Shown here in pieces: positions 14,182 to 23,073 of a DNA stretch of 64,000 bases. The stretch spans positions 4,092,001 to 4,156,000 of the forward strand of contig NZ_CP051682.1 in the NCBI RefSeq assembly GCF_012849215.1. The letters run 5' to 3'. The notes under the pieces are model-generated. The model had not been told where the DNA came from, made no database searches, and worked only from the letters and a program-made list of their open reading frames with translations. The DNA comes from Mucilaginibacter robiniae. Lineage in GTDB: Bacteria > Bacteroidota > Bacteroidia > Sphingobacteriales > Sphingobacteriaceae. How positions within the stretch are numbered: position 1 is the first letter of the stretch; the number at the start of each line of letters is the position of its first letter. A program made the translations under genes and the position numbers.

Positions 14182-17100
14182 TTAGTCCGCTAGTTGTCGT
14201 AAATCAACCGGCACTACGCGCGATATACCTTGTTCAACCATAGTTACACCATAAACCACATCGGTGCTAGCTATGGTTTTTTTATTGTGCGATACTACGA
14301 TAAATTGAGAGTTGGAGGAGAACTTGCGGATGATGTTATTGAACTTATCAATATTAGTATCATCCAACGGAGCATCAACCTCATCAAAAATACAGAAAGG
14401 CGCCGGCTTAAGCAGGTATAAGGAGAACAGAATAGCGGTAGCCGTTAATGTTTTTTCCCCGCCCGATAGCTGATTGATAGATAGCGGACGTTTACCTTTG
14501 GGTTTGGCAATAATGTCAATGTCCGACTCTAACGGATGGTCAGGATCAGTCAGAATCAAATCGCAGGAGTCCTCTTCATTAAATAATGATCGGAACACTT
14601 TAATAAAGCTTTCGCGCACCATAATAAAGGCCGACATAAACTTTTCTTTAGCGGTATCATCAATTTCCTGAATGGTAGAAAGGAGCGAGGCTTTAGCTTC
14701 CATCAAATCCTTCTTTTGGGCTTGAATGAACTCGTATCTGTCGTTCATTTCTTTAAAAGCCTCTAACGCCATTGGGTTAATAGCGCCAAAATCATCCAAC
14801 TGTTTTTTCAGCTTTTCAGTTTTTTCGCGTAGTTCCTGCTCGTTTTCATCGGCTGGCGGTTCACTTTCCATCAGCTCCTGAATGTCTAAGTTAAACTCAA
14901 CAGAAAGGCGTTCTTTTAAGGCACTTAGTTCCAGTTGTAATTGCGTACGACGGTCTTTCAACTCGTTTTCAATTACATCCGCTTGGTCTTTATTACGGCG
15001 CAATTGGGTTAGCTGGTTTTCCATGTCGGTAATCTGCCCGCGCGAAGAATAGTAATCTTGTTCGGCTTGCCGCGTGGCTTCTTCCAGCAAGTCTCGTTCA
15101 CTATACATCTCCAGCAAATCATCATCCGAAAAATCAGTTTGATTGGCTAGCTCCAGCAAGGTAGCCTGTACTTTTTTTAACTCCGTACTGCTGTTGCTGA
15201 TACGAACTTCTAAACCATCCTGCTGGGTTTCGCGGTACTCTAAATCTTTGTTCAGGCCCGAAACTTTATTTTGCTGCTGATGAAAACGAATGTTTTCCTG
15301 GTTGTAAGCGCTTGATTGTACTGATAGATACTCGTTCAGCTCATTTAAAGCTTCTTGCTTATCCAGCAACAAATCACTTTGTATCTGCTGTTGGGCTTTC
15401 AGCTCCATCAGTTCAGGTTGCAGCTTTTGTTCTTCTTCCTGCATGCTGTTTATTTTGCGGGTAATATCTTCTTTACGGTTGCGGCTGTTGGTGATAAACG
15501 TTTGGTACTGTTCGCGCCGGGTAGTCACCGTAACCATTTCGGTGTGCAAGCGGTTAAGTTCCTGTTGCCTTTGCTGAATTTCGGTAGTTCTGCCAGAGGC
15601 TTTCAAGGCAACCAGCTTGCTTTGCAAAGTTTCCTGTTCACTTTTCAAGGTAGCAATCTGGCTTTCTGTATGGCTGATCTCTTTAGCCAAGTTCTCCAAA
15701 TTTTTAGCCCGACCAATACGTTTACCTTCAAACAAGCCTACCGAGCCGCCCGCCATACTAAATACCGATTTGCTGAACTTTCCGCTTTTACCCAGCAATA
15801 CCACACCGGCTTGTACGGGTGAGTTGTTCAGGTCGTTTTCGCCGGCATCATCAACCAGATAGACGTTGCGCAGCAGATAGTTGCATAAAGGCTGATAAAC
15901 AGGGTCAACTTCAACAACACTCAACGCGGGCAGCCATTCAGCGGGGTGCGAAGGTGTAGTTGGGGCTGGCAATGCTTTATAATTGTTCAGGATGAAAAAC
16001 TGTGCCCTACCTCGTGATGCTTTACGGAGTCGATTGATAGCCTGTATGGCATTATCGTAATCTTCCACCACAAAATAATTCATCAACGGGTCAAGGTAGT
16101 TTTCAATAGCTACCCGGTATTCTTCACGGCAAAAAAGAATATCACTAAATAAAGTAACATGCTTGGCCCAATCCGTTTGCTTTTTCAGAAAGCGGATAGA
16201 TTCCGGAAAACCTTCCAGGTTATCCACCAAACTTTTAGTCAGGTTATATTCATTGCGTTTGGCATCCAGCTGTCGGTTATGCTGCACCGTGTTTTCTTTG
16301 ATAGCTGTAATGCTGCCTTCGGTTGCTTTAATTTGTTCCTGCAACTGTTGCTCGTAGGCTATAGCGGCTTCATGCTCGCCCTTTACGGTTTCGGTCCGAT
16401 ATTCCAGTTCGGCTACCAGCTGGTTGAAATGCGAAAGTTCCACTTCCCGACTAGCCGCATCTTCGGTATTGCGTTGGCTTTCTTGTTCCAGAGCTTGCTG
16501 CTGTATGCGTAATATGTCTAAGTCTTTTTCGGCTTTGTAAATCTGATTTTGCAGGCGGTTGTTAATGCTGGTAATCTCGTTCAGCTCCTGCCGGGTATCA
16601 GTTTGTTCATGGCGCAAATCATCAACCGCTTCCTGCAAATCATCTACCTTATTGCTTAAGGCTTCTAAAGTTTCCTCTTCCTGAAGTTTTTCCTCATTCA
16701 GGCGCTTAATGCTGGATATAACCTGGTTTAACTGTTCTCGATCTCGTTCCAGTTCATCAGTCAAACGAGTTTCTTTATCACGCTGAAATTTCAGCTGCTC
16801 ATTCTTGATTTTCTTCTCACTCTCGTAAGTCCTGATTTTAGTAATCAGATCATTCGTGGCTTTTTGCTGTACCGATAAGTTTTTTTCCTTGGTTAGGTTG
16901 TCCAGCTTTTGCTGTTGCAAACCAGCCTCAATAGTATCAATGTGCGAAACAATAGCTGTTTTATCAGCTCGGTGTTTTTGTTCCTGTTCGTCAATACGAA
17001 TCAAGGCATCACTAAAAGCCGCCAGCCGGAACGAAGCCAGCATAATGCTCAGCGTTTTATACTGCTCCTTTAAACGATAATAACGCTCCGTTTTTTTGGC

Positions 17101-17724
17101 TTGGTTTTCCAGCGTTTTTAGGTTCTTTTCAATCTCGAAAAGCAAATCTTCTACCCGGGCTAAATCGGCTTCGGTATCTTTTAGTTTATTGAACGTTTGC
17201 TTTTTGCGCAGTTTGTATTTGGATATGCCTGAGGCCTCTTCAAATAAGTTGCGGCGCGAACCTTCTTTATTGGTGATGATCTCATCAATCATCTTCAGCT
17301 CAATGATAGAGTAGGAATCGGGACCAATACCAGTATCCAGAAACAGGTCAGTAATATCTTTCAGACGGCATTGTACGTCGTTCAAACGGTACTCGCTCTC
17401 GCCCGTACGATACAGCTTTCGGGTAATAGTGACCTGCGAAAAATCAGTAGGAAGTACGTTTCGGGTATTATCGAAGGTCAAAGATACTTCGGCCAGGTTA
17501 GCAGGCTTGCGCGATTTGGTGCCGTTAAATATTACGTTCTCCATTTTTTCAGAACGCAACATACGTGTGCTTTGCTCACCCAATACCCAACGGATAGAAT
17601 CTACCACGTTGGATTTGCCGCAGCCATTCGGACCTACTACGGCGGTAACTCCCTCGTTAAAGTTTATTGTAATTTTATCACCAAAGCTTTTAAAGCCTTT
17701 AACTTCTAATTTCGTTAACTGCAT
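14182..17724 (-). CDS. smc: chromosome segregation protein SMC
   Basis: 1180 aa, full length. ATP-driven DNA-organising ring protein, partner of ScpA/ScpB. The N-terminal head has Walker A GPNGCGKSN (about 32-40). Two long coiled coils (about 170-500 and 660-1000) flank the hinge (about 510-650). The C-terminal head has the signature LSGGEKTLTATAIL, Walker B FCIFDEVDAPLDD and a D-loop. Start ATG at 17724 (MQLTKLEVKGFKSFG). Apparently monocistronic. Confidence 0.98.
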   Translation of the reverse strand: MQLTKLEVKGFKSFGDKITINFNEGVTAVVGPNGCGKSNVVDSIRWVLGEQSTRMLRSEKMENVIFNGTKSRKPANLAEVSLTFDNTRNVLPTDFSQVTITRKLYRTGESEYRLNDVQCRLKDITDLFLDTGIGPDSYSIIELKMIDEIITNKEGSRRNLFEEASGISKYKLRKKQTFNKLKDTEADLARVEDLLFEIEKNLKTLENQAKKTERYYRLKEQYKTLSIMLASFRLAAFSDALIRIDEQEQKHRADKTAIVSHIDTIEAGLQQQKLDNLTKEKNLSVQQKATNDLITKIRTYESEKKIKNEQLKFQRDKETRLTDELERDREQLNQVISSIKRLNEEKLQEEETLEALSNKVDDLQEAVDDLRHEQTDTRQELNEITSINNRLQNQIYKAEKDLDILRIQQQALEQESQRNTEDAASREVELSHFNQLVAELEYRTETVKGEHEAAIAYEQQLQEQIKATEGSITAIKENTVQHNRQLDAKRNEYNLTKSLVDNLEGFPESIRFLKKQTDWAKHVTLFSDILFCREEYRVAIENYLDPLMNYFVVEDYDNAIQAINRLRKASRGRAQFFILNNYKALPAPTTPSHPAEWLPALSVVEVDPVYQPLCNYLLRNVYLVDDAGENDLNNSPVQAGVVLLGKSGKFSKSVFSMAGGSVGLFEGKRIGRAKNLENLAKEISHTESQIATLKSEQETLQSKLVALKASGRTTEIQQRQQELNRLHTEMVTVTTRREQYQTFITNSRNRKEDITRKINSMQEEEQKLQPELMELKAQQQIQSDLLLDKQEALNELNEYLSVQSSAYNQENIRFHQQQNKVSGLNKDLEYRETQQDGLEVRISNSSTELKKVQATLLELANQTDFSDDDLLEMYSERDLLEEATRQAEQDYYSSRGQITDMENQLTQLRRNKDQADVIENELKDRRTQLQLELSALKERLSVEFNLDIQELMESEPPADENEQELREKTEKLKKQLDDFGAINPMALEAFKEMNDRYEFIQAQKKDLMEAKASLLSTIQEIDDTAKEKFMSAFIMVRESFIKVFRSLFNEEDSCDLILTDPDHPLESDIDIIAKPKGKRPLSINQLSGGEKTLTATAILFSLYLLKPAPFCIFDEVDAPLDDTNIDKFNNIIRKFSSNSQFIVVSHNKKTIASTDVVYGVTMVEQGISRVVPVDLRQLAD

Positions 17725-17979
17725 GGATATGCACCCGTACCTATCAATAGTTTTAAAGCACTAAATTAACTAAAAAAATTAGTTTTATATAGCTAATAGT
17801 GCTTTTATAACATTTAGAAAACAATATCCAGTATAGGACATCAGGGTGTTGGTGGTAAGACGAATGACTTACCAAAAGATAACCAACTTGCTGGGTTTAA
17901 GATTATAACTAAAAACGCTATTACCATGTATAGTAATAGCGTTTTTAGCTAGGTAGCAAACAGTATTTAGCCTGTAAGT
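17725..17979. other. intergenic region between smc and phzF-like gene
   Basis: About 255 bp without a gene. It should hold the smc promoter, but I see no clear -7/-33 pair. It contains the hairpin annotated separately at 17909-17948. Confidence 0.6.
17909..17948. terminator. intrinsic terminator downstream of the PhzF gene
   Basis: A 16-bp perfect stem, 17909-17924 with 17933-17948, around an 8-nt loop. The outer stem is A5/T5-rich in both directions, ending the minus-strand membrane protein / ABC / PhzF operon. Confidence 0.85.
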
Positions 17980-18765
17980 TTATACGTAGATTTCACCTTT
18001 CAGGTAAGTAACGGCATGGCCGCTCATCAACACGCGGTCGCCTTTCAGTTCGCACCAAAGCTCGCCTTTGCGGGCGGATATCTGGTAGGCATGTAATTCC
18101 GTTTTGCCCAGCTTTTCGGCCCAATACGGGATCAGGTTACAATGAGCCGAACCAGTTACCGGATCTTCAGGTACGCCGCATGCGGGTGCAAAAAAGCGTG
18201 ATACAAAGTCCACTTCTCGGCCGGGAGCCGTAACTATAATGCCAATGGCATCAATGTGGGCCAGCAGCGAATGGTTAGGCACCATATCGGCAATATCCTG
18301 TTCATCCTCATAAACCAAAAAGTAATCGCGCGAGCGTAATATGGCTTTAGGTACTTTATTGCCAATGCCCTCTAATAGACCATCCGGCATTTCGGCCGGG
18401 AAGGGTGGGCGTGATGGAAAATCCAGGGTGTATCGTCCATCAATTTTAGTAACAATCAGCTCGCCGGCTTTCTCGGTTGTGAACCGGATTACACTATCAT
18501 GATGTCCTAGCTCGGTAAAAATGATGTGCGCACTGGCGAGGGTGGCATGGCCGCATAGGTCTATTTCTAATTCTGGTGTGAACCAACGTAAGTGGTAACC
18601 GGTATCTGTTTTTACAAAAAAAGCAGTTTCAGCCAAGTTGTTTTCGGCTGCTATCTTCTGCATGGTTTCATTAGGCAACCATTCGGTAAGCGGACATACC
18701 GCTGCCGGGTTGCCACCAAAAAGCTGACTGGTAAAGGCATCAGCCTGGTACATAGGTATAGTCAT
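17980..18765 (-). CDS. PhzF family isomerase/epimerase
   Basis: 261 aa, two-lobed diaminopimelate-epimerase fold. The conserved acidic catalytic residue is in NNLAETAFF, and the EIDLCGHATLASAH and DPVTGSAHC loops are intact. Family members isomerise trans-2,3-dihydro-3-hydroxyanthranilate in phenazine producers, but most bacterial copies have unknown substrates and no phenazine genes are nearby. It lies 12 nt downstream of the ABC ATPase, the last gene of that operon. Confidence 0.9.
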   Translation of the reverse strand: MTIPMYQADAFTSQLFGGNPAAVCPLTEWLPNETMQKIAAENNLAETAFFVKTDTGYHLRWFTPELEIDLCGHATLASAHIIFTELGHHDSVIRFTTEKAGELIVTKIDGRYTLDFPSRPPFPAEMPDGLLEGIGNKVPKAILRSRDYFLVYEDEQDIADMVPNHSLLAHIDAIGIIVTAPGREVDFVSRFFAPACGVPEDPVTGSAHCNLIPYWAEKLGKTELHAYQISARKGELWCELKGDRVLMSGHAVTYLKGEIYV

Positions 18766-18777
18766 AATTCAATGATA

Positions 18778-19428
18778 TTACTTGCCGCTAAGATAGCCGT
18801 AAGTTATTAGTTCATCAGGGTGTTTAATCAATTTTGTACAGCCATTATCAAGCAAAATGATTTTATGACTTACCTCCAGAATATTGTAGTACTGATGGTC
18901 GGTTACAATAATGCCTTTGTAAGCAGCGCGACTACGGATGATTTGCTTAATCTCTTCGGCTTGAACCGGCGATATATGTGTAAAAGGCTCATCCAGCAAA
19001 ATGTAATCAGCTTTGCTGTATAATATCAAGAGTGTTTCCAACTTGCGCAACTCACCGCCTGATAACTCTCTGGATAGTTTTCGGCTATACTGTTGGTAAA
19101 TCTTATGTGCAGCAAACTCATTCCAGGCTTTTGGGTCAACCAGCATTTGGGCAGCCTGTTGTATCATAATATAACGGGGCAGGTAGTTATGTTGTGGTAA
19201 GTAGGCTATTTTACTTTGTATGTAGCCTTTTGGGGTTACTTGATCATCAATGCTGATGTGTTTGAAATCAGGTGTAAGTGTACCGAAAATGATTTTTAAC
19301 AAGCTTGATTTACCGCAGCCATTACGGCCCAATAAACCGGTTACTTCACCGGGTTTACAGTCCAGGTAAACGTCTTGCAAAATTTTGCGGCCATGGTAGG
19401 CTAATTGTACACTATCAACTTTTAACAT
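18778..19428 (-). CDS. ABC transporter ATP-binding protein (LptB-like)
   Basis: 216 aa. Walker A GRNGCGKSSLLK, signature LSGGELRKLE, Walker B YILLDEPFTHISP and H-loop VTDHQ. The EPF-x-x-I-x-P plus TDHQ arrangement recalls LptB-type cytoplasmic ATPases. No canonical permease is adjacent; the only membrane partner is the 104-aa protein whose gene overlaps its start by 7 nt. Transport substrate unknown. Confidence 0.88.
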   Translation of the reverse strand: MLKVDSVQLAYHGRKILQDVYLDCKPGEVTGLLGRNGCGKSSLLKIIFGTLTPDFKHISIDDQVTPKGYIQSKIAYLPQHNYLPRYIMIQQAAQMLVDPKAWNEFAAHKIYQQYSRKLSRELSGGELRKLETLLILYSKADYILLDEPFTHISPVQAEEIKQIIRSRAAYKGIIVTDHQYYNILEVSHKIILLDNGCTKLIKHPDELITYGYLSGK

Positions 19429-19736
19429 CCAATGAAACTGATAATATAAAAAAGAAAGACATATAACAGATACATGAAAAAGTCGAGCGCGAATGCACCG
19501 GCATAAAGGTTTTTTAAACGATAACCTGCATTATGATAGTAGTAATATACCTGCGGTGAAAAGTAGTATTGAAAGCCAACGGAAGCCGCATAGCCTACAA
19601 ATTTGACAATGAAACTACCCACCAATTGTCCGAAACCATTGATCCATAAATCTGCAATACCTGCTACACTAAACAACAAATTCCAAAAAAATAGAGGCTT
19701 ATAAAACTGGAACAGCAGAATACGGAAGTTGCGCAT
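19422..19736 (-). CDS. small membrane protein, 104 aa, paired with the ABC ATPase
   Basis: I do not recognise a family. It has two or three hydrophobic helices (about 10-32, 38-58 and 78-103) with a Tyr-rich stretch between them (FSPQVYYYYHNAGYR). Its 3' end overlaps the ABC ATPase start by 7 nt, so the two are translationally coupled. It could be a minimal membrane half-partner, or an anchor for the ATPase. Start ATG at 19736. Confidence 0.75.
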   Translation of the reverse strand: MRNFRILLFQFYKPLFFWNLLFSVAGIADLWINGFGQLVGSFIVKFVGYAASVGFQYYFSPQVYYYYHNAGYRLKNLYAGAFALDFFMYLLYVFLFYIISFIGC

Positions 19737-19838
19737 GTGCAGTTACTGATATTAGATTAAGGTTGAAAAACTAAACTGGTATTGGAAGTTGAACGATAGC
19801 CGGAGATGGTTATTGTGTTAAATAGTGAGTTGGATAAT

Positions 19839-21269
19839 TTATTGTTCTATCCACAATACGGAGTTACCATTATTGTATTCATTTTGTTCCCACTGGCGGT
19901 TGCCTGGGTCTAATATCCACTGCCCATCAACAATAAATTTATAGCGGTATTTTCCGGGTCGTAAACGCATACTGATGTGCCATTCGTTGCCTGCATGTTC
20001 AAGCGTGTAGCCTTGCGGGTTCCAATCGTTAAAGTCGCCAGCTAAACGCACCATTTTGGCCGAAGCATAGCCTTTTAAAACAAAAGTATGATTGGGCCTT
20101 ACTGTTAAAAATGAATTTTGATTATCATTCAATATGGAAGTGTGTGGGTTTTGCGGATCGGTTATCCATCGACCATCTACAATAAACTTGTAATTATAAT
20201 TACCAGCGGGTAAGGTGTAGGGTAGTAGCCATCCTAAAGCTGTTTTTTGTAACTTGAGCATACTTGGGTTCCAGTTGTTGAAATCACCAGCCAGAAATAC
20301 ATTACGAGCTTCCGGATATGCGTTAAGCCTGAAGACTAGGCTTTCGCCCAATTTTAAAACTGAGGTTAATGTATTGTTTTGTATCTGCGTATCTTTATTA
20401 GCCGGATCTTTTATCCATTGCCCGTTTACCATAAAACGATACAGGTAAACACCTTCGTGCAGGTAAAGCTGCTTTTCCCAAGCATTGCCTTTGTGCATCA
20501 TCACTAGTTCGTTAGCGTTCCATTTATTGAAGTTGCCTGCTACTGAAATGCGGCTGGCATTGTTATACCCAGCTAGTTTAAATGTGTAATTATATCGGTA
20601 GTAAATAGAGTTGTATTCGCCATAACCATCGGGCTCTGTCAGGCTGTTGCTGGCATCTTTTATCCAATGGCCATTAATAATGTATTTATAAGCATATACG
20701 CCCGGTTCCAGCCGGATGTCAGTAATCCAACCACTATCGGTTCTGGTCATTAATCCTTTCAGCGTGGTCCAGCTGTTAAAATTGCCCGATACTTGTACGC
20801 GGCGTGCGTTAGTGTACCCTGGTAAAAAGAAGCGGGTTAAACCCGATGGTAATTCATGTATGGTAGCTTTTAAAAAGTTGTTTATGCCGTACAAAACCTC
20901 ACCAGGATAACCTGGAGCTGAAATGTTGTTAATAATGCTACTGGTAATTACATAAGGATTAACCTGCAATTGCGTGTCAGATTTATAAAGCGGCCTTTCC
21001 AGCTGAATAGTAAATTTTTTAAGCTTATTTATTTTCCAGCCTTTAGTGTTACTGGGGGTAACTTTGCCGCTTAAAATCATGTTGGCTGTTAAATTTTTAG
21101 CGCCAGCGGCTTTCAACAGGCTGTCAATTTCAGCCTTGTTCGAACGCATATCAAGTTCCAAGACTAAACGGTTATGTGCAATGCGTATTTGATTATGGTG
21201 CTGAGCCACGGCAACTTGTAAACTGCACAGCGTAATGAATACCCATATAAAACGTTTCAGCCGGTTCAT
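19839..21269 (-). CDS. secreted protein with four tandem glycogen-binding-like (CBM48/AMPK) modules
   Basis: 476 aa from the ATG at 21269, giving a clean signal peptide (MNRLKRFIWVF to QVAVAQ). After about 110 residues of unassigned N-terminal domain, four roughly 83-residue repeats each carry a G-N/D-F-N-x-W core and a Y-x-Y-K/R-F-x-V/I-N/D-G-x-W-I-x-D-P/A motif. This is the early-set sandwich seen in AMP-kinase and CBM48 glycogen-binding domains. There is no catalytic domain. It is predicted to be periplasmic or surface-exposed and to bind alpha-glucan or a related ligand. The gene starts 7 nt after the upstream aspartic protease stop. Confidence 0.85.
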   Translation of the reverse strand: MNRLKRFIWVFITLCSLQVAVAQHHNQIRIAHNRLVLELDMRSNKAEIDSLLKAAGAKNLTANMILSGKVTPSNTKGWKINKLKKFTIQLERPLYKSDTQLQVNPYVITSSIINNISAPGYPGEVLYGINNFLKATIHELPSGLTRFFLPGYTNARRVQVSGNFNSWTTLKGLMTRTDSGWITDIRLEPGVYAYKYIINGHWIKDASNSLTEPDGYGEYNSIYYRYNYTFKLAGYNNASRISVAGNFNKWNANELVMMHKGNAWEKQLYLHEGVYLYRFMVNGQWIKDPANKDTQIQNNTLTSVLKLGESLVFRLNAYPEARNVFLAGDFNNWNPSMLKLQKTALGWLLPYTLPAGNYNYKFIVDGRWITDPQNPHTSILNDNQNSFLTVRPNHTFVLKGYASAKMVRLAGDFNDWNPQGYTLEHAGNEWHISMRLRPGKYRYKFIVDGQWILDPGNRQWEQNEYNNGNSVLWIEQ

Positions 21270-21276
21270 GTTATCG

Positions 21277-22248
21277 TTAGTGCTTGTAAATGTACATTTC
21301 AAATTCTTTTTTTACGAAGTTGAGCGTGAATATACCACGCGAGAAAAAGTCGTAACCTAATATGCCATCTACAGAATTGCCGTAGGCTTTACCCAATTGA
21401 TTTAAGTCTGTAATTAAAATACGATTATTAGTAAACAAATAATTACCGATAGTGAAGTGATCAAACTGCGCGTAGAAAATGTCGTATTTGCAGCCGCCTA
21501 TACCGACCAGCTTTGCTTTGTTGATGATTTGCATGTACTTCATCACTTTACCGGGGACATCAAAACTCAATAAATTACTTTCAGCCCCAGTATCAAAAGC
21601 GAGCCACAATGTTTTTTCATTGATAGTGCCTTTAATAAAAATCACATCGTTCATGTACTTGAAAGGAGTACTGATTTGAGGTTGGGCAAATACGCGTTCT
21701 TCGGGCAAGATATTACCACTGGCATCAGTTTTATGCAGGTACAGCACATTATGGAACAAATCAATTGTAATGGCTAGCTTTTCAAAAACCTGAGTGCCTA
21801 GTAGGCCTAGTATTTTTATTTTCTTGCTGTTTTCAATAGCTGATAGGTCAGCAACATCGGCCATCAATTTATTGTAATGTAAATCAAAGCCTAAGGAGAA
21901 GTTATGCACTTCAGTTCGGAACGTACCAGCCGAGTTACCGTTAACTCCTGCCGATTCGCGATCGCCAAAATGAGGCATATCTCTGAAGTAAGTGGCATTC
22001 AGAACCAAATAAGGCGCACCCGTATCCAGCACGAAGTTACCCGCAATTGAATCTACCTGGGCTTCTACAATAATCAGGTTACCGGCTCGCTTAATTGGGA
22101 TAGTAAAGGTTTTGAAATCATCCGTTTCAACCGAGTCGGTAAAAGTTTGTACCGAACCATTTTTGATTATAAGACAAGGCTTGGCGGCTGCCGTTAAACT
22201 AAGCAGTAGTGTGATGATACATAAAGCCAATTGGCCGCCTTTTAACAT
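21277..22248 (-). CDS. exported aspartic protease with two retropepsin-like DTG motifs
   Basis: 323 aa with a signal peptide (about 1-22). Two retroviral-type aspartic protease half-sites are present: Asp75-Thr-Gly (VLDTGAPYL) and Asp219-Thr-Gly (AFDTGAESN), each followed by a hydrophobic hydrolase strand. The single chain can thus form a pseudo-dimer active site. It is the first gene of a two-gene unit with the glycogen-binding-module protein, an arrangement suggesting envelope processing of, or with, that partner. Substrate unknown. Confidence 0.85.
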   Translation of the reverse strand: MLKGGQLALCIITLLLSLTAAAKPCLIIKNGSVQTFTDSVETDDFKTFTIPIKRAGNLIIVEAQVDSIAGNFVLDTGAPYLVLNATYFRDMPHFGDRESAGVNGNSAGTFRTEVHNFSLGFDLHYNKLMADVADLSAIENSKKIKILGLLGTQVFEKLAITIDLFHNVLYLHKTDASGNILPEERVFAQPQISTPFKYMNDVIFIKGTINEKTLWLAFDTGAESNLLSFDVPGKVMKYMQIINKAKLVGIGGCKYDIFYAQFDHFTIGNYLFTNNRILITDLNQLGKAYGNSVDGILGYDFFSRGIFTLNFVKKEFEMYIYKH

Positions 22249-22301
22249 GGAGTGAATGTGTTCCTATTAGTCGGCGTTAAGTTACTTTATGTTACAGCTA
22301 A

Positions 22302-23015
22302 TTAGCTAAATAAATCAAATTGTTGTATGCCGGAGTTGTTCGAGCTATTTTCAACGCGTACTTTGTTAACTAAAATATGCGCTTGCCGGGTTGGTTCGGG
22401 TATGCGATAGCTTTTTAAGCAATTTTTAATCACTTCTACACTCTGCTCCAGAGTTACTTTATGGCCTGGCGAAATAAAGATAGGATTACAGTTTTTTTTG
22501 CTACGCAAGGCTATGCCGATTACCTCATCACGATCATACATGGGGCTTTGGGAACCGGGTTCATTAGCTGGCTCTTCATAGCGGCCAAACAGCCTGCTTT
22601 TAGCGCTGCCAATGGTAGGCGTATTGGTAATAACACCAAAATGCGAGGCAATACCCATACGGCGGCGATGGGCAATACCTTGCCCGTCTAGCACCAGTAC
22701 ATCAGGTTTAATTTCTAGTTTGTTCCAGGCTTCCAATAGGGCAGGTACCTCTCGGAAAGCCAGCAACCCGGATATGTACGGAAATGTAGTGCGACTAATA
22801 GCCGTGGCATGGCCGATGATTTCCATTTCAGGGTATTTCAACAACACAATGCCGGCATAAACAACTTCCGAGTATTTATTGAAAGATATATCAGAACCTG
22901 CAATAATACGAACAGGCTTGTTTAACGGCTCAAGTTTAATTTGATGCCGAAGTTCCTGCTGGTAGGTTATGGCTTGCTCGGCAGTGAGCTGTTCATATTG
23001 GGCTGGTTCCATCAT
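22302..23015 (-). CDS. nfi: endonuclease V (deoxyinosine 3' endonuclease)
   Basis: 237 aa, slightly longer than E. coli Nfi. It nicks DNA one phosphodiester 3' of deoxyinosine for alternative excision repair. The catalytic aspartate regions GSDISF and LVLDGQGIAHRRRMGIASHFGV and the terminal KVTLEQSV segment are intact. Start ATG at 23015, or Met at 23012. Lies downstream of rpoD on the same strand, but a strong terminator separates them. Confidence 0.93.
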   Translation of the reverse strand: MMEPAQYEQLTAEQAITYQQELRHQIKLEPLNKPVRIIAGSDISFNKYSEVVYAGIVLLKYPEMEIIGHATAISRTTFPYISGLLAFREVPALLEAWNKLEIKPDVLVLDGQGIAHRRRMGIASHFGVITNTPTIGSAKSRLFGRYEEPANEPGSQSPMYDRDEVIGIALRSKKNCNPIFISPGHKVTLEQSVEVIKNCLKSYRIPEPTRQAHILVNKVRVENSSNNSGIQQFDLFS

Positions 23016-23035
23016 ATATAGTATAAAACAAAAAA

Positions 23036-23058
23036 GCCCCCGGTTGTTTACCGGGGGC
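23036..23058 (-). terminator. rpoD intrinsic terminator
   Basis: A GC-rich 8-9-bp stem (GCCCCCGG 23036-23043 with CCGGGGGC 23051-23058) is followed on the minus strand by TTTTTTG, 16 nt after the rpoD stop. Confidence 0.92.
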
Positions 23059-23073
23059 CTTCGTAAATCAGGG

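Noticed and set aside
15355..15822. 155-codon plus-strand reading frame inside smc
   Set aside because: It is antisense to the well-conserved SMC hinge and coiled coil and has no homology-like features; the same applies to long antisense frames inside rpoD (23213-23602) and the histidine kinase gene (47141-47626).
17980..18765. Phenazine biosynthesis
   Set aside because: Only a PhzF-family protein is present; most of this family lies outside phenazine pathways and no other phz gene is near.
19839..21269. CRISPR-like or tandem DNA repeat
   Set aside because: The repetition is at protein level (about 83 residues) with diverged DNA; there are no identical short repeats with spacers. No CRISPR array was seen anywhere in the window.
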